The position numbers were made by a program, and so were the translations under genes. This document shows positions 8,501 through 15,581 of a stretch of DNA of 39,435 nucleotides, in pieces. This DNA is from an uncultured Ellagibacter sp. GTDB taxonomy: Bacteria > Actinomycetota > Coriobacteriia > Coriobacteriales > Eggerthellaceae. Every line of letters starts with the position of its first letter. Position 1 is the stretch's first letter. The DNA lies in assembly GCF_934643285.1 (NCBI RefSeq), contig NZ_CAKUBT010000016.1, forward strand, positions 1 through 39,435, in the 5' to 3' direction. The notes beneath the pieces were generated by a model. That model was not told where the DNA came from. It saw only the letters and a list, made by a program, of their open reading frames with translations, and searched no databases.

Positions 8501-8639
8501 GCAGGCGAAGGCGATGCAGTACCCCGCAAAAGCCGGTGGCGGTCGGGCCTCTTCTTGGCTTACGGGGAGGGCTTGCCCGGTCGCGCGGGGCTGTCAGACG
8601 AAGCGTTCCTCGCAGGTGCTTTCCGCTAGGCGCAAGGCT

Positions 8640-10100
8640 CTAGTTGCCCGATTCGTCTGAGCCGTTTCCGTTGATGTAGTCGATCAGCTCGGAGCGCTTG
8701 TGGATCCCGATCTTCTCGTACACGTGGCGGATGTGGGTGTTCACCGTGTAGGGGGAGATGACGAGCTTCTTCGCCACGTTGTCCGTCGTGAAGCCGCGCG
8801 CAATGAGCATGACGATTTCCGTCTCGCGGGCGGAAAGCGAGAATTCCCTCGCCAATTCCTTGATGCGCTGCTCCTGAAGCGATTCGGTTGCCGGCGGCGC
8901 CATGAGCTTGGTGATGTTGTATTCCTGGCGGACGAGCGGGATGACGATCGCAGAGAGGATGCAGACGAAGATGATTGCCGTGGGGGTGGTTGCCTCGAGA
9001 GCGAACGACGGGTTCGCCTCGTAGATCAGGGCAAGCGTGTTGCCCGCCGCGATTCCGAGACGGATGAACGCCCCGCTGAACCCGAACGCGATTCCGATGG
9101 GCACATAGCCTTTCATTCCCAAAACACCGAAGTACATGATGAGCAGCACCTCGAAGATGGCGACGACCGCTAATACGAGGAAGAACGAGGGAATATAGAA
9201 TTGCTCGCCGGTGATGAACAGGGCGAACGAGATGATCGCCAAGACGATAAGCCAGGGGAAGATGCGGTAGATGTTGAGGCGCTGCTTCGATGAGGCGCTC
9301 ACCGCACCGATGATGCAGAGCAGAACTGCTCCGCCGATCGAGCCGAACGTGAAGGCAAGGTCGCCGTCGGGGAGGCTCTCCAGCGGGATGATCGCGACGA
9401 GGAAGTAGCAGGCGAGCGCGGCGACGAAGGCGGTCACGCTGACGACGATCATCGGTCGGATGGCCCGCTTCGCCGTGCTCTCCGGCAGCAACGTGGGGTA
9501 GGGCATGCTCTCGGCAATTCTGCGTCCGCGCCTGAAGAGCACGCATGCCGCTACGGGCAAAAGCGAGATGAACACCGAGGAGACCCCGGTGGGAAGGACG
9601 AGGGCGACAAGCGAGCATGCGAGCATGACAAGCCCGATGGTCGTGCCGATGCGCGCCACCGAGAATGATGTCTTGGTGCGCGAGTACAGCTCGCCCCACA
9701 TAATCCAAAGCAGTGCGTTCGAGGCGCCGATTACTGCCGCGAGCGCATAGGCGATAGCGTCGGTGGGGAACGAGAACGCGAACAGGGTGAGGACGAGCGT
9801 CGAGGCGAAGGCGATGGCCGTGACCACCTCGTAGAGCCATTTACGTTCGCAGAGATGGCGCTTCCTGCCGAGGGCGAAGGCGATGGCGATGAACCCGATT
9901 ACGGCGGCGACGAGCGCGAAAAGCCACGACTCCGTTACACAGTCGTCGAGGAGCTGCACCCCGATGAAGGCGTCGTGAAGAAACCACAGGTTGTAGTGCC
10001 ACGCGAGAAGCAGGGCGAAGCCGACGAATCTGCGCGTCGGATAGTCGAGCGGATTTCTTTTTGGTCGAGTCGTTTTCGGGACAGCTTCCTTGGTTGTCAT
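8640..10100 (-). CDS. LuxR-family regulator with multi-helix membrane domain
   Basis: A 486-residue protein. Roughly residues 25-400 form about 12 hydrophobic segments resembling an MFS-like membrane domain. The last 65 residues are a LuxR/GerE helix-turn-helix starting LSARETEIVMLIARG (422-436), with TVNTHIRHVYEKIGI as recognition region. This architecture is common in Eggerthellaceae, where such genes sit next to catabolic or respiratory clusters and regulate them. The ATG at 10100 is chosen because AAGGGGA lies upstream; longer starts lack one. It converges on fixX and is the best candidate regulator of the cai/fix-like module, sensing a ligand through the membrane domain. That role is an inference. 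Confidence 0.88.
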   Translation of the reverse strand: MTTKEAVPKTTRPKRNPLDYPTRRFVGFALLLAWHYNLWFLHDAFIGVQLLDDCVTESWLFALVAAVIGFIAIAFALGRKRHLCERKWLYEVVTAIAFASTLVLTLFAFSFPTDAIAYALAAVIGASNALLWIMWGELYSRTKTSFSVARIGTTIGLVMLACSLVALVLPTGVSSVFISLLPVAACVLFRRGRRIAESMPYPTLLPESTAKRAIRPMIVVSVTAFVAALACYFLVAIIPLESLPDGDLAFTFGSIGGAVLLCIIGAVSASSKQRLNIYRIFPWLIVLAIISFALFITGEQFYIPSFFLVLAVVAIFEVLLIMYFGVLGMKGYVPIGIAFGFSGAFIRLGIAAGNTLALIYEANPSFALEATTPTAIIFVCILSAIVIPLVRQEYNITKLMAPPATESLQEQRIKELAREFSLSARETEIVMLIARGFTTDNVAKKLVISPYTVNTHIRHVYEKIGIHKRSELIDYINGNGSDESGN

Positions 10101-10466
10101 ATGGGTTCCCCTTGGCCCGTATCGGACAATAGACGATGTGCTCCATTTTGCCTTAAGAAGGCGCAAAAGGGCAAAAGCCCGCAAGACGCAATTCTAATCT
10201 TATTTCGGGAAAATGGCGACGCTTGCGAGCAAGGTCGTGCGAGTTTTTCAGGTTGCGGTATTTTTCAAATTACGGCGTTTGCGGGGTATTTCCCATCGAA
10301 ACGCTAGGTTGAAGGTGTGGGCAGCGAAGCCTAGGCTTGGAGCCAAAGAAGAAGCGGGACGGGGGTTGGGCGATTTGACCCATTCCCCCGATCTCTCCGA
10401 TCGGCGTGACAACCGAATCAATGGGTTGCTACTTGCGCGCCGCAACAGCGAATGGAAAGGATCCTC
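10101..10466. other. Intergenic region upstream of luxR and modD
   Basis: This 366-base gene-free stretch carries the upstream sequences of two divergent genes. An A/T-rich patch (10190-10215) is a plausible promoter zone for luxR. At 10354-10381 lies one copy of a short G-rich motif (core GGGTTGGGCGATTTGAC) that recurs further on. No molybdate-regulator site or Moco riboswitch could be recognised. Confidence 0.5.
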
Positions 10467-11315
10467 ATGAACGTGTTCATTCCCGATGGCCGCATCGACC
10501 AGTTCATTCTGGAGGACATGCCCTACATCGACCTCACGACCGAAGTTCTCGGCATCGGGGAAGAGCTGGGGGAAATCGAGTACTTCACGCGCGAAGACTG
10601 CGTGCTTGCCGGCGCGGAGGAGGCCGCTCGCGTGCTCGGGAAGACGGGCGCGCGCGTTATCTGGTCGCGTCGTTCGGGGGAGCGCCTCGCTGCGGGGGAG
10701 CCGTTCCTTCGCGCGGAGGGCACGGCGGCGGCGCTGCATATGGCGTGGAAGGTGTCGCTCAACCTGTGCGACCACCTGTCGGGCGTAGCGACCAAGACGC
10801 GCGCGATCGTGGACGCGGCGCACAGCGCGAACCCTGCATGCGAGGTGCTCACTACGCGCAAGAGCATGCCAGGCGTGAAAGACCTGCTCACGAAGGCGGT
10901 CACTTGCGGCGGCGCCTTCCCACACCGTCTGGGCGCGTCCGAGACCGTGCTCGTGTTCGACCACCACATCACCTTCATGGGCGGCTTCGAGGCGTTCTTG
11001 GAGGCGCTTCCCGCCCTTCGTGGCCGCTGCGTGGAGAAGAAGCTGTTCGTGGAGGCGGGGCCTGACGAGGCACGTCGCCTCGCGAAAGCGGGCGTCGACG
11101 GCATCCAGCTCGACAAGATGCCGGTGGACGATTTGGCAGCGCTCGTGCCCGAGCTGCGCACGATCGATCCGCATCTCACGCTTATCGCAGCGGGCGGCAT
11201 TAACCTGCAGAACGCCGCAGCGTACGCGGCATGCGGCGTCGACGGCCTGGCCACTACGGCGCCCTTCACGGCGAAGCCCATCGACATGAGCGTCCGCATG
11301 AAGCGAGCAGAATAG
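10467..11315 (+). CDS. modD: ModD-like (NadC-family) phosphoribosyltransferase
   Basis: A 282-residue protein of the quinolinate phosphoribosyltransferase (NadC) fold, closest to the ModD subgroup often linked to molybdate transport. The N-terminus IDQFILEDMPYIDLTTEVLGI matches the ModD pattern of an acidic patch plus DLTT. Further motifs are LSGVATKTRAIVD near 108, TTRKSMPGVKDLL near 129, and the barrel-end IAAGGINLQNAAAYAACGVDG near 239. No modABC genes are present, so it is an orphan; a nicotinate-nucleotide role is the alternative. The start at 10467 follows AAAGGATCCTC; an in-frame ATG at 10452 lies ahead of that site and is rejected. Its last 24 bases recur at 15035-15058. Confidence 0.82.
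   Translation: MNVFIPDGRIDQFILEDMPYIDLTTEVLGIGEELGEIEYFTREDCVLAGAEEAARVLGKTGARVIWSRRSGERLAAGEPFLRAEGTAAALHMAWKVSLNLCDHLSGVATKTRAIVDAAHSANPACEVLTTRKSMPGVKDLLTKAVTCGGAFPHRLGASETVLVFDHHITFMGGFEAFLEALPALRGRCVEKKLFVEAGPDEARRLAKAGVDGIQLDKMPVDDLAALVPELRTIDPHLTLIAAGGINLQNAAAYAACGVDGLATTAPFTAKPIDMSVRMKRAE
11292..11315 (+). repeat. Direct repeat, left copy (modD 3' end)
   Basis: The last 24 bases of modD, encoding SVRMKRAE and the stop, recur with two mismatches at 15035-15058. The pair brackets a 3.7 kb accessory segment. Weaker G-rich similarity continues about 40 bases past each copy. Confidence 0.7.
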
Positions 11316-11370
11316 TCGCACGCAAGGTGGGGCAGAGGGCGAGGTGAGACGGGGGGCGAACGCGGCGCAA

Positions 11371-11510
11371 CGGCACGGAAACCGAGTTGTCCCAAAAAGT
11401 GCATGCGAAAAGGGGGATTTTGTACCAGGATTTGCTTTCGCGCGTGTATTTTTCAGGACGCGGCCACTGCCATGGCGGATATCGCTTCGGAGCGAGGCAA
11501 ATCCTCCGGA
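11371..11510. repeat. Palindromic intergenic repeat element, copy 1
   Basis: The core CCAAAAAGTGCATGCGAAAAG begins at 11392 and recurs at 14646 (listed as copy 2). The segment 11391-11423 is imperfectly complementary to 11424-11456, where the same word appears inverted as a GCGCGTGTATTTTTC-type arm, so the element folds back on itself. Similarity to copy 2 starts near 11371 and runs to ATCGCTTC near 11490. It carries no gene. Confidence 0.65.
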
Positions 11511-11521
11511 CCCCGCCCCAT

Positions 11522-11734
11522 CCGACGTACGGCAACTCGGTGCGCGCCTACGGCGCCGAACGGACCCTGCGCGACATGCTGCGCAGCACGTTGTCGCCCG
11601 ACCTGCAGCTGCTCTAGCTGGCGTTCCTGTCGTGCTTTTCGTCCGAAGGGCGCAGCCTGCCGATGCTGCAGTCGTTCGCCGGTGAGCTCGGTGTGGCCGC
11701 GAAGGTGAGAAGGTTCACAGAGATGCTGCTGTGA
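11522..11734 (+). pseudogene. Remnant of AbiEi-family antitoxin (C-terminal part)
   Basis: In one frame the sequence reads VRAYGAERTLRDMLRS, then LQLL, an in-frame TAG (11615-11617), and continues LPMLQSFAGELGVAAKV to a TGA at 11732-11734. This resembles the C-terminal part of AbiEi-type antitoxins of type IV toxin-antitoxin systems (an ERTLCD-type motif followed by a late ARELRV-like helix). The N-terminal winged-helix part is missing, replaced by the repeat element. The recognition is from remembered family patterns, moderately sure. Confidence 0.6.
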
Positions 11735-11949
11735 AGAGCGGGGACGCCATGCACCTCAAGGCACTAATGAACAGCAAGACGAAGGCGGCGGGTGTATCGC
11801 CCCAGCTGATGCTGCAGAACTACATGCTCGAACGGCTGACCGATCGCGAGCTTTCAGTTTGGTTGGCATCGTGGTGGAGGTATCGGTTTGAGCCGTCGAC
11901 CGCTCTGTCGGAGATGGGGGGGGTGGGGCAAGTCCCCCCATCTCATTGA
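11731..11949 (+). pseudogene. Remnant of AbiEii-family toxin (N-terminal part)
   Basis: It starts at GTG 11731, overlapping the antitoxin-remnant stop as GTGA, which is the coupling seen in intact abiE operons. The first 40 residues (AMHLKALMNSKTKAAGVSPQ, then a LMLQNYMLERL-type helix) fit the start of AbiEii nucleotidyltransferase toxins. After about residue 41 the similarity is lost; a SLVGI-like word appears in another frame, suggesting a deletion with frameshift. The nucleotidyltransferase core is absent, so no toxin is made. Confidence 0.6.
11911..11944. repeat. G-rich 11-bp hairpin
   Basis: GAGATGGGGGG (11911-11921) pairs perfectly with 11934-11944 across a 12-base loop. It includes a run of eight Gs (11916-11923). 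Neither strand has a T-run directly after it, so it is not called a terminator, although it could mark the 3' end of the leftward lipoprotein mRNA. Confidence 0.5.
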
Positions 11950-12004
11950 TATGCTCTGCTTTCTATATTAAGCCAAGCATTTTCTTTCTGCGTCAATTGA
12001 ATTG

Positions 12005-12917
12005 CTATCCCTCATGGACGCCGTAGGCGGTTACGAGATCGAGATTGATGTTACCATCGTCGTCCCAACTGTAGGGAACCTCGATAACGAATCCGTTGCT
12101 GTCATTGATGAGCTTAATGTAGCCTGTCTCCACCTCATAGGTTCCAGCTGAAGTAATGCCAGAGGTCGTTGTTTCGAATGTGTTTGGTGAAAAAAACTCG
12201 GTTTTGTACATCGTTATGGAGGTGCCAAGGGCGGGGGCGTACTTCCAGTAGTACCCGTTGATGGCGCTCTGGACCCTGGCTGTTGTTTCCGCGTCGGCGG
12301 GCTCATGTTTTTGCATCTCGCTAGCATAGCCCTCGGGATCGGCGTTCTGAGCAATTGCCTCTGCGGAATCTAAATGAACTATGCTGTCTGTTGACAGCTT
12401 AAGGTTATCGATTCCAGGGGTTCGGTCGTTGTGGAGGGTTATTTCTTTGTCGACTTCAAGGTCACCTACGGGTACTTCGAAGGTTTCAAGAACCTTGAGC
12501 TCGCTGCCAACGTAAACATCTTCAATAAAGTCAGAGTAATAGAAACTGGAAGCATACGACCTAGCTCCAGGATTATGCTCTGAGGTGTAGACATTTTCTC
12601 CGATTTTCATATCGGTTGACTTGCTGAATGCCTTAAGGTTCTTGTCTGTTGCCTTGACAGTGTAGAAGAGGTATACGAGCTTGAGCTGATCGCTCTCGTC
12701 GTCGATGTAAGAGTCATTCACATAAAGGCCGGTAACCTCCATGTTGTCAACTGCGGTTACTTCCTCCGGCGCAGTTTTCTCTTGCGATTGCGTTGACTCG
12801 GGGCCCGAACCTTGCATTCCGCACCCCGTTAGTCCAGCAAGTAGAGCTGCGCAGACGGTGAGCGCTAGCGCGATTTTAGTTGCGGCGGGGGGGGGTGAGA
12901 TTTCTCTGCATTGACAT
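12005..12917 (-). CDS. Secreted lipoprotein, out of frame at a C9 tract (candidate phase-variable gene)
   Basis: The open frame from 12817 leftward gives 270 residues with no signal. Extending the same frame upstream gives a textbook lipoprotein signal (IALALTVCAALLAGLTGC, Cys codon at 12821-12823) but no start codon. An ATG at 12917 with a strong AGGAGG four bases upstream is in another frame. After MSMQRNLT the two frames are joined by nine Cs (12887-12895 on the other strand), and ten or seven Cs would fuse them exactly. As read, the peptide stops after about 13 residues. The mature part is acidic and beta-rich: an Ig-like first half with the YVNDSYIDDESDQLKLVYLF type seen in DUF5067/DUF4352 lipoproteins, and a second beta domain at the C-terminus. 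GC is far below the neighbours, suggesting transfer. Function unknown. Confidence 0.75.
12887..12895 (-). repeat. Homopolymer tract (C9 on coding strand) in lipoprotein leader
   Basis: Nine consecutive Gs on the + strand lie between the ATG/ribosome site and the signal peptide of the lipoprotein gene. The count sets the reading frame; as read the gene is off. Confidence 0.85.
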
Positions 12918-12974
12918 GTTTCCTCCTGATTGGTGTGGATGGATTACCAGCAATTATTCATTATCCACCAAAAC

Positions 12975-13015
12975 AGCAGTGCTGAGGGGCCTCAAATTAA
13001 CTCAGACTGCTTTTT
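12975..13015 (+). terminator. Terminator-like hairpin upstream of the lipoprotein gene
   Basis: An 11-bp stem with one bulged G (12975-12986 with 13001-13011) is followed by Ts to 13015 on the + strand. On the - strand the hairpin is followed by GTTTTGG. No rightward gene is seen directly upstream, so it either insulates the lipoprotein promoter or ends an unseen antisense transcript. Confidence 0.5.
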
Positions 13016-13020
13016 AATGT

Positions 13021-13052
13021 GAGATGAGGCGGGGATTGGGTGATTTGTCTCG
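13021..13052 (+). repeat. Dispersed G-rich motif, copy 2
   Basis: GCGGGGATTGGGTGATTTGT (from 13029) matches the motif upstream of modD (10354-10381) and those at 15077-15165. The rest of the 13053-13392 gap shows no gene; a possible -10 (TACGAT, 13338-13343) precedes the next gene without a good -35. Confidence 0.5.
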
Positions 13053-13392
13053 CCTTGAGGGGCACGGCATAAGGCAGGCTGCTTGTTGCCATAGAAGGCG
13101 CAATAACCGAGCGCACCTCTTCCTCTGCCGCTGATTGGGGTTTTGGGGAATGTCTTTGGCGGGCAAATCGGGCGCAGGCTGTGCGACTGGAAGCCTCGCA
13201 AGGGAATTGGCGCCCTCTATTGCGAAGGACAAGCGCCGAAGCGGGGCGCCGTTCCTCTAGCTCGAGCATGGCAAGATGCACAGGGCTTTTTAGGGGCGAG
13301 CGCAAACTAATTCGTCATCTGTCCAATACATGGTACATACGATTTCGCACGCGTATGGCAGAATCGGCGTTGTCCGCAACTGATGGGAATGG

Positions 13393-13776
13393 GTGGTGGT
13401 GTCGATGGTGGCTTACGAGCTTGTTCGACGAAACGGAGTCGCTCTTGTTTACGAGTATTGGCCAGAAAACGATCGGGGGTCGCGCCCCGGTCAGGTGCTC
13501 ATCGACCTCGCTAACGAGACGGTGTCTTTGGGGGCGCCGGCAGAGCGCGATTTTCAGCGCTGCACCACAGGCAGGGATATGAATGCGATGCGCGGTGGGA
13601 TTAACGAGATGCGCCAAGAGCACGGGGAGCCTCTGCTGTCCGAGGAGGAGCTCCCGACCGAGCCCGACGACGCGGTCTACCGATGGTGGTGGTACTACGA
13701 CCACGTTCAGAGGGACCTTTCGAGACGGCACGATGAGGGGAAGATGCCCGAACGCGGCATGGTCGCTTGGTACTAG
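13393..13776 (+). CDS. Hypothetical protein
   Basis: A 127-residue cytoplasmic-looking protein that I do not recognise. It has no signal or membrane segment. The middle is acidic (LLSEEELPTEPDDA near 80-93), followed by the aromatic run YRWWWYYDH and a C-terminus RDLSRRHDEGKMPERGMVAWY. Starts are possible at GTG 13393 or ATG 13405; both have only weak G-rich upstream sequence, and 13405 would give MVAYELVRRNG. The C-terminal 27 residues recur in a broken copy at 14926-15015, showing that this gene family has been duplicated locally. The next gene starts 77 bases later on the same strand and may share its transcript. Confidence 0.65.
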   Translation: MVVSMVAYELVRRNGVALVYEYWPENDRGSRPGQVLIDLANETVSLGAPAERDFQRCTTGRDMNAMRGGINEMRQEHGEPLLSEEELPTEPDDAVYRWWWYYDHVQRDLSRRHDEGKMPERGMVAWY

Positions 13777-13853
13777 GGGCGAGGGGACGCGAGCCTGCCT
13801 CGAGGTGTCGGGAACTTGGCTTCGTGGATTTCTGGGTGGCGGGAGGCAATGCC

Positions 13854-14534
13854 ATGATCAAATGGGACTCGATTGTGCGCATCGGGGAGAGCCGGCGCCT
13901 AGGCTTCGTCTGCGACCTTGACGAAGGCGCATGCGGCGATTCGCCTGATCCGGCATGCGTTTGCGCTGTCGAGCTGTTCAAAGCCGGCTGTCTGCGGGAG
14001 GAATGGGAACGGCATGAGTGCTTCCTGTGCGAGCTGGACGAGGTGGCCGAGGCGCAAGGAACAGGGCGGAGCCTCGCCTGCACAGATTTCGAGTACTTGA
14101 GAATCGACAACTACTGGGTGGAGGACACTCCGCTGAAAGAGCACCGCACCATATGGGTTGTAATGGAGGGCGAAGAGGCCTCGGTATGGCTGGAGCGGGG
14201 CTATGTCGGCCCCGTCGAGCCCATTGCCCATTTGGCCCCATCCAAGGTTGCGACTTTGAAGGAAGCTTTCGGCGATGTCTGCATCTGCAATTGGAAGCGG
14301 GACTACGACCGCAAGGGCTGGCGCCTAGGTGGCAACGCGTGGCGCATGACCTTTATTCGTGGGAGTGCGAAGGCGTCGACGGGTGGCATCGATGGATATC
14401 ATGCGAGCATGGAGCCGCTTTGTGAGGCTTTGAGACACGTTGGGCTGCCTGTCGGCTTCCGGGATGGCCACGGGCTCGTTTATTCGCCTTTAAAGAAGGG
14501 TAGTCGCAAAACCAAGAAGCCGGTCTCGTTCTAG
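13854..14534 (+). CDS. Hypothetical protein
   Basis: A 226-residue soluble protein of unknown function. The ATG at 13854 has GGGAGG eight bases upstream, which makes it a better start than the in-frame TTG at 13767. It is rich in Cys, Trp and acidic residues (CDLDEGACGDSPDPACVCAV near 20-39, ECFLCELDEVAEA near 57), suggesting a compact or metal-binding N-terminal part, though no known Cys pattern is matched. The C-terminus is basic (KKGSRKTKK). It follows the previous unknown gene by 77 bases and belongs to the same accessory patch. The composition is slightly lower in GC than the core genes. Confidence 0.65.
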   Translation: MIKWDSIVRIGESRRLGFVCDLDEGACGDSPDPACVCAVELFKAGCLREEWERHECFLCELDEVAEAQGTGRSLACTDFEYLRIDNYWVEDTPLKEHRTIWVVMEGEEASVWLERGYVGPVEPIAHLAPSKVATLKEAFGDVCICNWKRDYDRKGWRLGGNAWRMTFIRGSAKASTGGIDGYHASMEPLCEALRHVGLPVGFRDGHGLVYSPLKKGSRKTKKPVSF

Positions 14535-14618
14535 CCCATGTTCGGTCTACGCCCGACTAACCTCGAGGTGGGCTATACGGCGTCTTCGGCGTTGCCGGCG
14601 GTGCTTGGGAAGATGGTG

Positions 14619-14925
14619 GCGCGGTGGCACAAAAACCGAGCTGTTCCAAAAAGTGCATGCGAAAAGACGGATTCTGGCACAAAACCGAGCTGTCCCACAG
14701 AGAAACCGCCGAAACGGGCGGTTGGCTTCGGGCGATAATGCTCTCCGATGGGAAAACCCCAGGTCGGAGAATCTCCCAAGCCCCCAAGCCAGGCTTGACT
14801 TCCACGCCTCGTTCATTTTGTGGGACAGCTCGGTTTTTTGTGCTGGGATCCGCCTCTGCGCGTGTATTTTTCGGGGCGCACCCCCACCGCCACAACGCGC
14901 ATCGCTTCAGCGGAACGAATCACAC
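14619..14925. repeat. Palindromic intergenic repeat element, copy 2 (expanded)
   Basis: The core shared with copy 1 lies at 14636-14674. The word CCGAGCTGTCCCACA (14685-14699) is perfectly complementary to 14819-14833, and the pairing extends through a GCACAAAA arm on each side (14677-14684 with 14834-14843, two bases bulged). The enclosed 119 bases hold two smaller hairpins (AACCGCC/GGGCGGTT near 14704-14722, and TCTCCGA at 14742-14748 with 14764-14770). The left arm is present twice (14627-14647 and 14677-14697), an internal duplication. No coding capacity is evident. Confidence 0.65.
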
Positions 14926-15015
14926 TACTTCCGCCCCAACCATGTCTGGAGGGACCTTTCGAGGCGACGCGGCGAGGGGGAGGTGCCCGAACGCGGCATG
15001 GGCGCCTGGTGCTAG
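14926..15015 (+). pseudogene. 3' fragment of a second copy of the 13393 gene
   Basis: The frame ending at the TAG 15013-15015 reads HVWRDLSRRRGEGEVPERGM, then GAWC, which aligns with HVQRDLSRRHDEGKMPERGM and VAWY at the end of the 13393-13776 gene. Both DNA copies share words such as AGGGACCTTTCGAG and TGCCCGAACGCGGCATGG. The remaining 75% of the gene is gone and its place is taken by repeat element copy 2. Confidence 0.75.
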
Positions 15016-15034
15016 AGACAAGTAACGTGAATCT

Positions 15035-15058
15035 GTCCGCATGAAGCCAGCAGAGTAG
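15035..15058 (+). repeat. Direct repeat, right copy (modD 3'-end remnant)
   Basis: This matches 22 of 24 bases of the modD end at 11292-11315. In the modD frame it reads SVRMKPAE and a stop, against SVRMKRAE in modD. Upstream in that frame there is a stop, so no gene remains. Confidence 0.7.
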
Positions 15059-15076
15059 GGGGGGCAGGGGTTTGGT

Positions 15077-15165
15077 GGGACGGAAGCCGGGCGATCCGTC
15101 TCACTTAATGCGTCGCAGATTACTCCGTCCCATTCTCGTCAAATCACCCGGCACCCGTCTCGCCC
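15077..15165. repeat. Inverted pair of the dispersed G-rich motif
   Basis: A forward copy (15077-15104, GGGACGGAAGCCGGGCGATC) and an inverted copy (15138-15165, whose complement contains GCCGGGTGATTTGAC) face each other. TGGGACGG and CCGTCCCA around the centre pair perfectly, so the segment can fold. Related copies lie at 10354 and 13021. Confidence 0.5.
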
Positions 15166-15581
15166 GCGAGCCTCGTCTCGGATGGGGAGAGTCGCTCTAT
15201 CGTTCGCAGCCCCTGCCCGACCCCCGTCCCGTTGCGCTCATCTTCTCTTCCCCTATGGTTGTTTGCTAACAGGTAGATCATCTTTTGCTTGCTCCCGTCC
15301 CGCTGCGCCGCTTCTCCCTCGCCCCTTTCCCCGCCTTCCCTTCATGGCAACGCGCGGGGGCGTGTAGCACGCATTTCCCCATAAAATGCAAGTGCTTTCC
15401 AAAGTGCGGGGCAAATCTTGGGGCAAGCGGCCGAAAAATGCCGAAAGTACGTTACACTGGTTTCAATGCAAGCCGAAGTCGGCTTGACCAAGCGGTTCTT
15501 TGTGTGTGCAAGACTAAAAGTGGTTGTGCCTCAAAGATGCTCTTTCGGGCGCGGCCACGCAACGAAAGGTTGGTGGTCAAA
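15166..15581. other. Intergenic region upstream of the EF-G2-like gene
   Basis: The EF-G2 frame stays open upstream, but the codons are C/T-rich and unlike coding sequence, so this is read as untranslated. TACACT (15453-15458) and TTGACC (15484-15489) resemble promoter hexamers, but no correctly spaced pair is seen. Nothing else is recognised. Confidence 0.4.

Noticed and set aside
10212..10466. Moco riboswitch or molybdate-regulator site before modD
   Set aside because: No conserved core of the riboswitch and no paired ModE-type half sites could be found.
11911..11944. Terminator for the accessory genes
   Set aside because: Strong stem, but neither strand shows a T-run after it; kept only as a hairpin.
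13181..13582. 133-residue + frame before and over the first unknown gene
   Set aside because: It overlaps the better-supported 13393-13776 gene in another frame and has no ribosome site or domain.
15285..15581. N-terminal extension of the EF-G2-like protein
   Set aside because: The extra 99 residues are Arg/Pro/Phe-rich, unlike any EF-G; the P-loop lies at the normal distance from ATG 15582.
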